Both the position numbers and the translations under genes were made by a program. Below the pieces are notes generated by a model. It was not told the DNA's origin. It did no database searches and saw only the letters and a list, made by a program, of their open reading frames with translations. From a virus: a stretch of 41,956 bases of DNA. This document shows, one piece after another, positions 1 to 7,966 of the stretch. Each line of letters starts with the position of its first letter. The first letter of the stretch is position 1. The stretch is taken from positions 1-41,956 of the IMG/VR virus record IMGVR_UViG_3300013093_004796; one strand, 5' to 3'.

Positions 1-96
1 TGTTTGTGTTGTGGAATGCAGATGGATGCAGATATCAACGCAGCCATCAATATCCGCAACAGAGGAGTCTATAGTCCCTCTGTTAAAAAAATATAA
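1..96 (+). pseudogene. tnpB: TnpB C-terminal end, cut by window edge
   Basis: The reading frame from base 1 encodes 31 residues and a stop. It contains CLCCG followed by MDADINAAINI, which is the second half of the TnpB zinc ribbon and the RuvC-III motif with its catalytic Asp (D..NAA.N). TnpB is the RNA-guided nuclease of IS200/IS605-type elements. The rest of the gene lies outside the window, so it may be intact there. Its sequence differs from the TnpB at 36939-38177, so this is a second IS family in the same genome. Confidence 0.8.
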
Positions 97-131
97 TGAC
101 ATATACAAAAATATATGTTATGAATAACTAT
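1..131. repeat. Long inverted repeat shared by both window ends
   Basis: Positions 1-123 are the exact reverse complement of 41834-41956. After one mismatch the match continues to 131 (41826 at the other end). The repeat holds the 3' end of a tnpB gene and the hairpin beyond it, so the window is bounded by two inverted copies of the same insertion-sequence end. This may be a real pair of IS copies, or simply where assembly stopped in a repeat. Confidence 0.9.
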
Positions 132-185
132 TATAAATAAAATATAATGACATATACAAAAATATATGTTATAAGTAACTATTAT
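90..185 (+). repeat. Tandemly duplicated IS right-end hairpin
   Basis: A unit of 51 bases (90-140) is repeated from 141 to about 185 with two changes. Each unit contains a stem ACATATA (99-105) / TATATGT (112-118), which can extend to ten pairs with one G-T pair. Subterminal hairpins of this sort mark the ends of IS200/IS605 elements. The second copy runs directly into the ATG of the next gene and supplies a TATAAGTA motif (170-177) 6 bases before it. Confidence 0.7.
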
Positions 186-912
186 GCTAGATACAACCAT
201 CATTACCGGAAAAATCTTTACCGGTCAACCCAGTGCCAGTAATTTAATCAGCAAGCGACTCTATGTAAAAGTATTTCCCGGAGAATTCTGGCATCGGCCA
301 CCTAGATCTAAAAAAGCAAAAGTGTATGGTGGAGAAATATTTGTACGATACAGTGCCAGAGAATGGCCAGAAAAAAAGAATGGCCCCTTACTTGGTGATC
401 AGGGATTACTACAAAGTTTGGGAGATTTATTACGCAGTGTAAATCTTGTAAATATAGAAGAACTTTCATATGCAAAAGTCCAACATGATTTAAAAGAAGT
501 TCTTACTATCAGTGTAGGGCCAAATTTAGCCAAAGAAATCATAGACCGTGGTTGGGCTAAAATAAATCAAGATCCTGAAATGGCTGTATCCAAAGCATTG
601 TTCAAAGCAAAAACAGAAAAATTGGAAGAAACTTCCACAGTTACCACAATAGGCGAAGCACTCATGCTGCCAGTTGAAACTGTTGAGGATGCAAGTCAGC
701 AGGAAGTCGTTCAGGAGTCTGTTGCTGAACCTGTGCAAAAGACAAAATCAGTGCCAGCAAAGAAAATCCCTACAAAGGATAGTTCTACACAAAAAACAGA
801 ACCAAAAAAGAAGAATCCACCACAAAAGAAATCTCCTGTAGAAGAATCCATCACTGAACAAGCAATGGACGAACCTAAAAAAAAGCAGCCACCAGTTAAG
901 AAAAAACAATAA
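184..912 (+). CDS. Hypothetical protein with Lys/Pro-rich tail
   Basis: The 242-residue product is not recognised. Residues 1-150 look folded, with alternating hydrophobic and charged positions. From about residue 165 the chain is low complexity, rich in Lys, Pro, Glu, Gln and Ser (runs such as PKKKNPPQKK), like a disordered nucleic-acid-binding or linker tail. There is no Shine-Dalgarno sequence. The ATG lies 6 bases after a TATAAGTA late-like motif that is part of the IS end, so the IS insertion may have replaced the native promoter or removed an upstream part of the gene. The start is therefore uncertain. Confidence 0.6.
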   Translation: MLDTTIITGKIFTGQPSASNLISKRLYVKVFPGEFWHRPPRSKKAKVYGGEIFVRYSAREWPEKKNGPLLGDQGLLQSLGDLLRSVNLVNIEELSYAKVQHDLKEVLTISVGPNLAKEIIDRGWAKINQDPEMAVSKALFKAKTEKLEETSTVTTIGEALMLPVETVEDASQQEVVQESVAEPVQKTKSVPAKKIPTKDSSTQKTEPKKKNPPQKKSPVEESITEQAMDEPKKKQPPVKKKQ

Positions 913-915
913 ACT

Positions 916-923
916 CCTAAATA
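916..923 (+). promoter_or_regulatory. Late-type promoter motif CCTAAATA
   Basis: CCTAAATA matches six of eight positions of the T4 late motif TATAAATA. The predicted start is near 929, giving a leader of about 19 bases that includes an AGGGG ribosome binding site before the dps ATG at 948. Confidence 0.4.
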
Positions 924-947
924 ATAAAAATTATATAGGGGCTTATC

Positions 948-1388
948 ATGGATCTTGTTCAAGCACTTACTGTTTATTTGAACAGTAATTTTGTTTTATA
1001 TACAAAAACGCATTCGTATCATTGGAATATAACTGGTCCGTTATTCCATGAATTACATCATATGTTTGAAGACCAGTATAACAACCTTTGGGAAAATGTA
1101 GATACTATTGCTGAAAAAGTTCGTCAATTGGATACCCCAGTGAGAATTACCCCAGAATCACAGAAATCTATGTCAATCATTGATTCCACAGTTGAAATAA
1201 TGGAAGAAATGGCATATGTACAGCAGTTATACAAAGACCATAACCGAATGATAATGCTGCTTAACAAGGTTTTTGATGTGGCAGAATCAGTGGACGATCA
1301 GGCTGTTATGAACTACATTGCAGAAAGATTGGATTATCACAACAAAACTCGCTGGTTTTTAAAAGCAACATTGGAATCACACGCATAA
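948..1388 (+). CDS. dps: Dps-like ferritin, DNA protection
   Basis: Dps proteins form 12-subunit shells that oxidise Fe(II) with peroxide, store ferric iron and often bind DNA. This 146-residue protein has the family length and its core signature: HSYHWNITGPLFHELHHMFE (about residues 22-41), then D of NVDTIAEKVRQLD, which give the inter-subunit ferroxidase His, Asp and Glu ligands. There is no basic N-terminal tail, so DNA binding by that route is not indicated. An AGGGG site lies about 8 bases upstream. In a phage it could protect incoming or replicating DNA from oxidative damage, or hold iron released by the heme oxygenase at 7418. Confidence 0.9.
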   Translation: MDLVQALTVYLNSNFVLYTKTHSYHWNITGPLFHELHHMFEDQYNNLWENVDTIAEKVRQLDTPVRITPESQKSMSIIDSTVEIMEEMAYVQQLYKDHNRMIMLLNKVFDVAESVDDQAVMNYIAERLDYHNKTRWFLKATLESHA

Positions 1389-1394
1389 AATAGC

Positions 1395-1402
1395 AATAAA
1401 TA
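1395..1402 (+). promoter_or_regulatory. Late-type promoter AATAAATA before speD
   Basis: AATAAATA is one base from the T4 late consensus. The predicted start near 1408 gives a leader of about 97 bases that holds two hairpins before the gene at 1505. Confidence 0.55.
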
Positions 1403-1416
1403 TGATTTTTAAAAAA

Positions 1417-1498
1417 CGGGTCAAGAGGTTTCCCCGATAATAATTGCCTTCCAACAGGGTGCGAGGCCCCCATTTAGGCTCATACCCTGTTGTTGGAG
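1417..1498 (+). promoter_or_regulatory. Structured 5' leader of speD
   Basis: A small hairpin (CGGG 1427-1430 with CCCG 1433-1436 region) is followed by a strong one: CAACAGGGT (1452-1460) pairs with ACCCTGTTG (1484-1492), with an inner GAG.CC/GGCTC stem. The right arm ends three bases before the GGAG ribosome binding site (1495-1498). Because the right side reads TGTTGTTGG, CCAACA (1451-1456) can alternatively pair with TGTTGG (1491-1496), covering part of the site. This could be a translational switch. No known riboswitch class was recognised. Confidence 0.5.
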
Positions 1499-1504
1499 AA
1501 TATT

Positions 1505-1939
1505 ATGGTTGGTTTTGTAAATGAATCTGGATGTTTATTTGCTGGCAAACATTTATTAATTGATTTTTATGACTGTGAGACAGTTCCTGCACATAACATC
1601 ATTGAGTTGGCTATGGTAGATGCTTGTATTGCCACAGGTGCAACAGTTTTATTCCATCATAGTCACCCTTTTGATGGTGGTGGAAGCAGCGGTGTGGTCA
1701 TTCTAGCAGAAAGTCATGGCACATTCCACAGTTGGCCTGAAGAAAAATTTGTCGCAGTTGATATATTTGTATGCGGCGACTGCCAGCCAGAAATGGCAGT
1801 GGATATATTGAAAACTATTTTTCTCCCAAAAAAGACATTGGTAAAATTGGAAAAACGTGGTGTGATGACTGACCAACAACGACAATTTGAGTTTGACATG
1901 CCTACCACAAAAAACCGTTTGACAGAAACAGCTCTTTAA
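1505..1939 (+). CDS. speD: S-adenosylmethionine decarboxylase proenzyme
   Basis: SpeD removes CO2 from S-adenosylmethionine, giving the aminopropyl donor for spermidine synthesis. It is made as a proenzyme that cleaves itself before a Ser to form a pyruvoyl cofactor. In this 144-residue protein the site is E69-S70 in LAESHGTFHSWPE, with processing His H75 at +5 and catalytic Cys C90 at +20 (VDIFVCGD), the spacing of the short bacterial/archaeal class. The ATG at 1505 has GGAG 6 bases upstream. No spermidine synthase is in the window, so the product would feed the host pathway. A second, divergent homologue lies at 17424-17780. Confidence 0.88.
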   Translation: MVGFVNESGCLFAGKHLLIDFYDCETVPAHNIIELAMVDACIATGATVLFHHSHPFDGGGSSGVVILAESHGTFHSWPEEKFVAVDIFVCGDCQPEMAVDILKTIFLPKKTLVKLEKRGVMTDQQRQFEFDMPTTKNRLTETAL

Positions 1940-1977
1940 TATAAAATTCAATATTAGCAATATAGGATTTTCACGCT

Positions 1978-2307
1978 GTGTCACATCTGCGTTATAATAT
2001 CAAATGGGTTGGTCGCTGCCAATATGGCACTAGCGATAAAATCTGGGGCTGGTTTTATTATAATGATCCTACATCGGCAGAAAGTCCTGCATGGAACAGT
2101 CCGGCGTATGTTTTTTGGGCTGAAAGACAAAAACCTTTACATGTCAAAAAACATGCATCTTTGTTTGGACAAATGGACAAATTAATTCGACAGAAAAAAG
2201 ATCGTAAATATACCGAGATCGAGGTAAAATCTCTGCTGGAAATTTGGCCGTCATTTTACCAAGATCTTGATAACCGTTTTATATTTTTTATGTTGGTAGG
2301 TGACTGA
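1978..2307 (+). CDS. Hypothetical protein, Trp/Tyr rich
   Basis: The 109-residue product, rich in Trp and Tyr, is not recognised. It would start at GTG with a weak AGGA about ten bases upstream, and its TGA overlaps the next ATG (TGATGA), so it is likely cotranslated with the Fe-S carrier at 2307. The start could be slightly different, but the stop and the overlap support a real gene. Confidence 0.6.
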   Translation: MSHLRYNIKWVGRCQYGTSDKIWGWFYYNDPTSAESPAWNSPAYVFWAERQKPLHVKKHASLFGQMDKLIRQKKDRKYTEIEVKSLLEIWPSFYQDLDNRFIFFMLVGD

Positions 2308-2645
2308 TGACGGATGCAATAACAATAACACAACCAGCCAGAGATTATATCAACGATCGCTGTAACAATGGCAAATATCTCATGTCTATCAAAATCAATA
2401 ACAAAGGCTGTAGCGGACACAGTTATGATTATGGACTTGCCAATTCAGACACTGTTGGCAAGTACGACGAAGTAATTGTCTGGGACGGTGGTGGTGTAGT
2501 AATTGCTGCTGACAGTATCATGTATCTTTGTGGAAGCACTTTGGACCTAAAAACTGATTTCATGGAACAATACCTCGTCTGGGAAAATCCACAAGCAACT
2601 GACCATTGTGGTTGCGGAACTAGTTTTGCACTAAAAACTTCATAA
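2307..2645 (+). CDS. iscA: A-type Fe-S carrier (IscA/HesB-like)
   Basis: A-type carriers bind [2Fe-2S]/[4Fe-4S] clusters through three Cys and pass them to apo-proteins. This 112-residue protein has the family layout: KGCSGHSYDYGLA (about residues 33-45) with the first Cys, and CGCG near the C-terminus with the Cys pair. The stretch YLCGSTLDLKTDFMEQ matches the conserved region between them. It is translationally coupled to the preceding gene. HesB/IscA genes are known as auxiliary genes in marine T4-like phages, where they may support Fe-S enzymes during infection. Confidence 0.85.
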   Translation: MTDAITITQPARDYINDRCNNGKYLMSIKINNKGCSGHSYDYGLANSDTVGKYDEVIVWDGGGVVIAADSIMYLCGSTLDLKTDFMEQYLVWENPQATDHCGCGTSFALKTS

Positions 2646-2646
2646 T

Positions 2647-2676
2647 TTGCAGTATAATTTTTTTACCAGTTATAAT
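2647..2676 (+). promoter_or_regulatory. Sigma70-like promoter, leaderless gene
   Basis: TTGCAG (2647-2652), an 18-base spacer and TATAAT (2671-2676). The predicted +1 falls on the A of the ATG at 2683, and there is no ribosome binding site, so the mRNA may be leaderless. Confidence 0.45.
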
Positions 2677-2682
2677 GACTAA

Positions 2683-3285
2683 ATGGAAAAGTTATATACC
2701 TCTAAATTATTTTACAAAAAATATCCTTTTAAAATTCTAATTGTTAGAACATATTGTAAAACAGATCCAGATTATCATACTGGATGGACAGTACAAAATG
2801 CTAAAAATTGGTTAGATGAACAAACTATCAATCATAGAATGTATAATCAAGTAATAAGCAAAAACAAGAAAAAAGGAATAAAAATTATTCGTTCCAGTAT
2901 TTTTGTAAAAAGTCGTGCAGAATTTGAAAAATGTATAGATAAGTGGAAGGCTGACGTTTTTGCGGTAACTTCACCATATAAAGATGAGCACATTCAGTTT
3001 TTAACAGAAAATACAGAAGTCAGCATAAGACAAAAACTGGTTTATAAAAAATTCCGCTATATAATTACTATCAAAAAACACTGGCGAGAAGATATACAAG
3101 ATTTTGAAGATTGGATCAATACAAACTTTACCAGAGATAATGCAAAATATGTTACCAATGGATGGTGGCCAAGATTATATCTAAGAGATGAGAATGATTT
3201 AGTGTTATTAAAACTTGCATATGATGAAAAAATCAGCAAGTTGTGTATTATCTATACATTTGATGAGTTAGAATCAAAACCCTAA
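2683..3285 (+). CDS. Hypothetical protein, Lys/Tyr rich
   Basis: The 200-residue basic product is not recognised. It contains a repeated sense of fold: residues 18-75 (KILIVRTYCKTDPDYHTGW...) and 121-200 (FRYIITIKKHWREDIQDFEDW...) both start with a beta-strand followed by a W-rich helix, which suggests an internal duplication. Single-residue W and K content is high, as in phage proteins that bind nucleic acids. No Shine-Dalgarno site is present and the ATG sits at the predicted +1 of the promoter just upstream. Confidence 0.65.
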   Translation: MEKLYTSKLFYKKYPFKILIVRTYCKTDPDYHTGWTVQNAKNWLDEQTINHRMYNQVISKNKKKGIKIIRSSIFVKSRAEFEKCIDKWKADVFAVTSPYKDEHIQFLTENTEVSIRQKLVYKKFRYIITIKKHWREDIQDFEDWINTNFTRDNAKYVTNGWWPRLYLRDENDLVLLKLAYDEKISKLCIIYTFDELESKP

Positions 3286-3290
3286 CATTC

Positions 3291-3326
3291 AATAAATACC
3301 AGGATATTTATTGGGAATCCTGGTAT
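3291..3326 (+). promoter_or_regulatory. Late promoter overlapping a start-site hairpin
   Basis: AATAAATA (3291-3298) is followed by a perfect ten-pair stem, ATACCAGGAT (3296-3305) with ATCCTGGTAT (3317-3326), ending one base before the GTG at 3328. The predicted late +1 (about 3304) removes nearly all of the left arm, so only read-through transcripts could form the hairpin next to the start codon. Confidence 0.6.
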
Positions 3327-3327
3327 A

Positions 3328-5970
3328 GTGACTATAGTATTTCAACCACAATCACAGACATATTATGATTATCCTGTGTGGACGACACCGCAGTATCTTG
3401 GAACATTTGTACAAGATTATTCTTTTGATATCAATCCTATAACTATTGTTTTTGGTGCCAACCCCAATACACAAATTACTGTGTTAAATGGTTCTTTGCC
3501 TAATGGGTTATCGTTTCAACAGATAGACAACACTTTGATTATTTCTGGAAGTGCTGTCGAATCAACTAGCGTGATAGAATCACAAATCACCTTTCGTGCT
3601 ACACAGACTAATGGTGGCATATCAGACCGGACATTTTTTATAAACCTAACTCCAATTATCAGAGCACCAAGTTGGGCACATCAAAAAACTTTTTTAGGCT
3701 ATCAAAGCAATATATCCGTCAGTGAATATCAAATAAATGCGGTATCACAATCAGACAACAGATTGATATATGATCTACCCAACAATCCCGATAATGCAGC
3801 AATAAATGCACGAACAGGGATATTTTCACTGAATGCAACACCATATACGGCCAATCAGCAGGTATCAACTGTTATAAGAGCCACCGATTCAGGCACACAA
3901 GCAGCCAGTAATATCACTGTAAGCGTCGATATAGTCACAGTTCCAGGACCCAACTGGGTGACACCGGCTGGAAGTCTTGGTGTTTTTTATAGCGGGAATT
4001 TTGTAGAATTAAATTTATTAGCAGAAGATCCTTTTGATCCAAATGTAATCTATGTGCTGGATGAACCAAGTCAAACCTTGGTTGGATTTGGACAAGTCTG
4101 GGATGATGACTATGGCTGGGATAATGATTCTTATATTCATCTGCCACTGCAGGTGTCTAGTGATGGATTATTGTATGGACTATTGCCACAAGTTATAACA
4201 AACACCACATATACATTCAAGGTGGTTGCAAACAGCAGTAATATTTCATCAACTGCATATTTTAATTTAACAAATGAACCTGCAATCAATAACAAAATTT
4301 TTTATTGGGAAACAACTGATACCAATCTTGGTACATACAATGAAGGACAGTTGATCAGTATCAGTATAAAAGCCGTGACTACCAGAGGAACAACCGTTAT
4401 ATATAATGTTACTGGTGGATTGCCACCACCTCATCTTATGTTGGGGTCTACATCCGGTGTTATACAAGGATTTCTAGAATATTGTCCCATAAACAAAACC
4501 TATTGGTTTGAGGTCACTGCCACTGATGGATATCAATCTATTATACAGCAATTTAGCCTTACAGTGAACAAAGTGTTTGGCAACCAATTTTTAGATGCAT
4601 ACATACCTCTCACTGGAACCCTTAGAAATGCATGGTCGGCAGATACTGCCAATGTTCGTGTGCGTGAACCAGGACAAATAATTTATGATAGAGTATATAA
4701 TCAACCAGATTATCCATCTCTAGACATTATATCTGGATTAGAAACTGGATATGCCACACCACAAGATATTTTGTCCAAAATAAAACCATGGTTTTATGAG
4801 TTAGACTTACAAATAGGACAAGCATATAACACATCTGTACAATCAGATGGATTATCAGTGATATACAGAAAAATCACTGATAATCAATCAGGTTCTAATA
4901 CTAGCATTAGTTCCTCGTCAGTTGCTGGCGGAGAGATATACCCAATAAGTATCAACAATATTCGCAATGCACTTATTGTAAATTATCCCTGGGTGCTCAG
5001 TGGCAGTGGCAATGGATTTGCATTAATTGCCAATCTTGATTGGAATACTGGTGCTATTCAATCAGTGACAATATTAGATTCAGGAATAGGATACCTTTCT
5101 CCACCACAACTTGTAGTGAGTGGAGCAGGAACTGGTGCCGAATTACAGGCAATTTTAGGCCTGGTTGATGTAAAAGTTGCCACTGCTGGCGGTGGGTGGT
5201 ATCTTGGACAGATATTTTCAATATCTGGCAATGATGCTGTAGATTTGGCAATCTTACAAGTTACTGAAGTAACTCCAACCGGAGGTATTATAAATCTTGC
5301 AATAGTTTCACCAGGAAATTATCGCAATGTTGGTACATCTAATATTTTTCAGGTTATAATTGGTTCTGCATACACAAGTATATCAGTTTCCTGGGGTATA
5401 GTTGATGTCCAAGTAATCAAAGGTGGCGAAAATTACCAATGCGGCATTACAATAAACACAAGTGGTGGGGAATTGTTACCAAGTTGGCAAGATCAATATA
5501 CACCTATTATAGAAGTCGGAGAGATTAATCCTGTTACAGCCAATCTTGCATCCACACTGCTAAATGAAGAACCCAATAGTTTATATGGGCAGGTATGGAA
5601 GCCAACTTATCTGGTTCTACAATGGCAAGGACTACTTTATATAGGATCTACAATTTTTGAAGAAAACACCACAACATTTGATGGGATGACAACAAGATTT
5701 GAAGACACAGAAAGTCCATGGCTTACAGTTTTTGACGAAAATCAAATGACTTTTGACAACTCAGATACAATTTTTGATTACCAAGATCCACTTGAATATG
5801 ACTTGGAAGTTGTCTGGGGTGGAACATTAATTGATGCTGGCACCACTGTATTTGATCTTTATAGTACAATTCTAGATGGTGTTTCGCCCAGAACTTATAG
5901 CAACACCAGAATACGCAGATGGTATAATACACAAAACAAAATATATTCTGCCAATAATGCAGTTACTTAA
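3328..5970 (+). CDS. Large virion protein with Ig-like repeats
   Basis: The 880-residue protein has no signal peptide or membrane segment. Its first half is a chain of beta-rich modules of roughly 95-110 residues that share the putative-Ig (He_PIG/cadherin-like) pattern: NGSLPNGLSFQ...LIISGSA (about residues 50-75), NAAINARTGIFSLNATP (near 160), and GGLPPPHLMLGSTSGVIQGF (near 360). The second half is Gly/Ile/Thr-rich beta sequence with repeats such as TTFDGMTTRFEDTESPW. This architecture fits a tail fibre, baseplate or capsid decoration protein. The start is GTG just after a hairpin. A late promoter fits a structural role. Confidence 0.7.
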   Translation: MTIVFQPQSQTYYDYPVWTTPQYLGTFVQDYSFDINPITIVFGANPNTQITVLNGSLPNGLSFQQIDNTLIISGSAVESTSVIESQITFRATQTNGGISDRTFFINLTPIIRAPSWAHQKTFLGYQSNISVSEYQINAVSQSDNRLIYDLPNNPDNAAINARTGIFSLNATPYTANQQVSTVIRATDSGTQAASNITVSVDIVTVPGPNWVTPAGSLGVFYSGNFVELNLLAEDPFDPNVIYVLDEPSQTLVGFGQVWDDDYGWDNDSYIHLPLQVSSDGLLYGLLPQVITNTTYTFKVVANSSNISSTAYFNLTNEPAINNKIFYWETTDTNLGTYNEGQLISISIKAVTTRGTTVIYNVTGGLPPPHLMLGSTSGVIQGFLEYCPINKTYWFEVTATDGYQSIIQQFSLTVNKVFGNQFLDAYIPLTGTLRNAWSADTANVRVREPGQIIYDRVYNQPDYPSLDIISGLETGYATPQDILSKIKPWFYELDLQIGQAYNTSVQSDGLSVIYRKITDNQSGSNTSISSSSVAGGEIYPISINNIRNALIVNYPWVLSGSGNGFALIANLDWNTGAIQSVTILDSGIGYLSPPQLVVSGAGTGAELQAILGLVDVKVATAGGGWYLGQIFSISGNDAVDLAILQVTEVTPTGGIINLAIVSPGNYRNVGTSNIFQVIIGSAYTSISVSWGIVDVQVIKGGENYQCGITINTSGGELLPSWQDQYTPIIEVGEINPVTANLASTLLNEEPNSLYGQVWKPTYLVLQWQGLLYIGSTIFEENTTTFDGMTTRFEDTESPWLTVFDENQMTFDNSDTIFDYQDPLEYDLEVVWGGTLIDAGTTVFDLYSTILDGVSPRTYSNTRIRRWYNTQNKIYSANNAVT

Positions 5971-5994
5971 CAAAAATATTCTTTGCACGAATTA

Positions 5995-6002
5995 ACTAAA
6001 TA
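5995..6002 (+). promoter_or_regulatory. Late-type promoter ACTAAATA
   Basis: ACTAAATA with predicted start near 6008, 23 bases before the ATG of the GYSG-repeat protein. The leader carries only a weak GGATAAG ribosome binding site. Confidence 0.5.
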
Positions 6003-6030
6003 ATTCATAAAATTTAGGCTGGATAAGTTT

Positions 6031-6816
6031 ATGTCTTCATATATTGACACATCAAGCATCAATGTGAATTTCCCTGTTTCTTTTGTGAACAACTGTTCAC
6101 AGGGGTTTAGAAACAATTGGCAAGCCATTACCAATCAGTTGAACAACACCAATACAGCAATAACAGCCATCAACGCCAACTTTGGCTTGATGTATAACCT
6201 GGTTTCAGGATTGAGTGGTATTACTGGACCTACCGGTGCTATAGGTCCAACAGGCTATAATGGCACACAAGGAACATCAGGGTATAGTGGATTTTCAGGA
6301 TTAAATGGACTGGCAACTCAATCAGGTTACAGTGGATACAGTGGCTATAGTGGCTATAGCAGTTATAGTGGCTACAGTGGCCACAGTGGCTATAGCAGTT
6401 ATAGTGGTTATAGTGGCTACAGTGGCACGGGAGGTGCTTATTCCAGACAGTCTATATCAACAACCACTGTAACATTATCAGCAGGTGCAAGCACTAGCAT
6501 TTCCTTGACTGGGTTTAAAGGCTATGCACTTTATAGCATACAAGTATCCGCCGCAGCATGGGTGGTTGTGTACAGCAGTAGTGCAGCCGCAAGTGCCGAT
6601 TCTGGTCGTTCCATCAATACAGATCCTACACCAGGAAGTGGCGTAATAGCAGAAACTATTACATCAGGTTCAACAACAACATATTTTAGTCCAGCCGTGA
6701 TAGGCTACAGCAGTGAATCTCCTGCAAATACTTATATACCCATCAAAGTTTACAACAATGGTGCATCTAGCACAGCAATCACAGTTACAATAAACTTGTT
6801 ACAACTTGAATCATAA
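6031..6816 (+). CDS. Collagen-like/GYSG-repeat virion protein
   Basis: The 261-residue protein has three parts. Residues 1-62 are an Asn-rich helical start (NNWQAITNQLNNTNTAITAIN) typical of a trimerising virion anchor. Residues 63-135 are a collagen-like run (GPTGAIGPTG) turning into near-perfect Ser-Gly-Tyr triplets. Residues 136-261 form a beta-rich C-terminal domain. Gly-X-Y repeats in phages form trimeric rods in fibres. Repeats of the SGYSG kind recur in virion proteins of marine T4-like phages. A late promoter precedes the gene. Confidence 0.75.
   Translation: MSSYIDTSSINVNFPVSFVNNCSQGFRNNWQAITNQLNNTNTAITAINANFGLMYNLVSGLSGITGPTGAIGPTGYNGTQGTSGYSGFSGLNGLATQSGYSGYSGYSGYSSYSGYSGHSGYSSYSGYSGYSGTGGAYSRQSISTTTVTLSAGASTSISLTGFKGYALYSIQVSAAAWVVVYSSSAAASADSGRSINTDPTPGSGVIAETITSGSTTTYFSPAVIGYSSESPANTYIPIKVYNNGASSTAITVTINLLQLES
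6322..6426 (+). repeat. Coding repeat, SGY triplets
   Basis: About a dozen 9-base units of the form TCA/AGT-GGY-TAY in tandem, some replaced by AGCAGTTAT or GGCCAC. The tract is inside the fibre-like gene at 6031 and keeps frame throughout, so it can change length by slippage without losing the gene. Confidence 0.85.
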
Positions 6817-6826
6817 TTCTACAAAC

Positions 6827-6834
6827 AATAAATA
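6827..6834 (+). promoter_or_regulatory. Late promoter giving a leaderless mRNA
   Basis: AATAAATA with predicted +1 at 6840, which is the A of the next ATG. No ribosome binding site is present. Confidence 0.5.
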
Positions 6835-6839
6835 ATTCT

Positions 6840-7409
6840 ATGTTTAATCATCCCTATATATGTCTCAGCACCAAACCAGATCTAGATGATCAAAAACTTC
6901 TAAAATGGTTTGGTGTTGTTTCAGAATCTGCCCCCAGCGGAGTCATATCCGCTGTTGAACTTCGTGCAGATAATAAACCACAGAGATTTTATCACCGAAA
7001 GATTGACGGCATGAACAGATATTGTGTTGTGTTAAGCAGAGATTTGGAAGGTGAGGAAGTAAACAAAATTGCACAGGCTGCAAACCAAGAAATTCCTGAG
7101 GGCGATTGGGAAATATCCTGGAGTCAGCATCCACAAACATCTCCAATTTTTGAAGAAGTCAGGGAAGATATTCTAAAAACTATAATTCTTGAAGCCGCAA
7201 AACGCAATCATGGCAAATGGTTGAACAGAAAAATCAACGAAGGGTGGCGATATGCTCAGTCCTTCAATAGCAGAAAAAAAGTTAGTCCCATGTGTCGTGA
7301 ATGGGATGCATTAAGTGAAAGATATCAAAGAGCAGAATATCATCGTATGAAAACTCTTTTGGAAGTCTTAGACGAAATGAAATTGCATTTAGCAACAAAA
7401 AAAGTTTAA
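6840..7409 (+). CDS. RyR-domain-like protein
   Basis: The 189-residue protein has an N-terminal part of unknown fold and a C-terminal part (about residues 115-185) resembling the RyR domain: the signature NRKINEGWRYAQSF, a Pro-containing turn (KKVSPMCREWDALSERYQ), then a long helix. RyR domains, first named from ryanodine receptors, occur in many phage and bacterial proteins and have been proposed to recognise nucleotide-derived ligands. Its role here is unknown. No ribosome binding site is present. The ATG coincides with the predicted late start. Confidence 0.5.
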   Translation: MFNHPYICLSTKPDLDDQKLLKWFGVVSESAPSGVISAVELRADNKPQRFYHRKIDGMNRYCVVLSRDLEGEEVNKIAQAANQEIPEGDWEISWSQHPQTSPIFEEVREDILKTIILEAAKRNHGKWLNRKINEGWRYAQSFNSRKKVSPMCREWDALSERYQRAEYHRMKTLLEVLDEMKLHLATKKV

Positions 7410-7417
7410 TATTTTGA

Positions 7418-7966
7418 ATGGCAAACATAACACAACAAGAATTACGATCAATCATTCAAGATTTACACAGCGAAGCAGAAACTACTCAACTTTCGCAAGA
7501 TTTAATTTCAGGAACCATAGATGCACAAATTTATAAAAATATGTGCTACCAAATGTATCTAATTACAGATGCTATAGAACATAAGATAGAAAAAATTGAC
7601 TCAAGGATTTTTAGAAGACATCAGTTTGTACAAGATATTATTGAATCTCCTGGAGGTTCAGTAAAAATATGCAATAGTACCAGAGAATATATCGAGTATA
7701 TCAACAATATGGTGTTACCCGACATGACTGAACTACTAAAAGGTGCAATTTATGTATTTTATATGGGCTGGTTATATGGTGGGCAAATGATTGCTAAAAA
7801 ACTTACACTGCCCGTTAATCATCTACAGTTTGACAATGTAAAATCCTGCATAGATTATATCAGAACTGTGATATTAAAGGACCTCACAGATCAAGATGCC
7901 ATTGAAGCACGCAGGGCATTTGCTGCTGTTATTGCAATTTATAGAGAATTATATGAACTGCATTGA
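7418..7966 (+). CDS. ho: Heme oxygenase-like protein
   Basis: Heme oxygenases open heme to biliverdin, CO and Fe(II) using a reductant such as ferredoxin. This all-helical 182-residue protein aligns with the family by a proximal-His region (QDLHSEAET, H17), a helix LITDAIEHKIEKI, and the distal helix YVFYMGWLYGGQMIAKKL, which corresponds to YLGDLSGGQ. The distal Asp of that motif is Trp here, an unusual change that could alter oxygen activation. The gene overlaps the next one by 14 bases, and that gene is a bilin reductase, which strongly supports the assignment. Confidence 0.8.
   Translation: MANITQQELRSIIQDLHSEAETTQLSQDLISGTIDAQIYKNMCYQMYLITDAIEHKIEKIDSRIFRRHQFVQDIIESPGGSVKICNSTREYIEYINNMVLPDMTELLKGAIYVFYMGWLYGGQMIAKKLTLPVNHLQFDNVKSCIDYIRTVILKDLTDQDAIEARRAFAAVIAIYRELYELH

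Noticed and set aside
526-962. Reverse-strand frames inside the gene at 184
   Set aside because: They are antisense shadows with unusual Cys/Phe-rich composition and no start signals.
1427-1492. Known SAM riboswitch upstream of speD
   Set aside because: I could not match it to the SAM-I, SAM-II or SAM-V consensus by eye. It is reported only as a structured leader.
6322-6426. Tandem 9-base units considered as a CRISPR or minisatellite array
   Set aside because: Units have no spacers, keep frame, and encode SGY triplets within a collagen-like protein.
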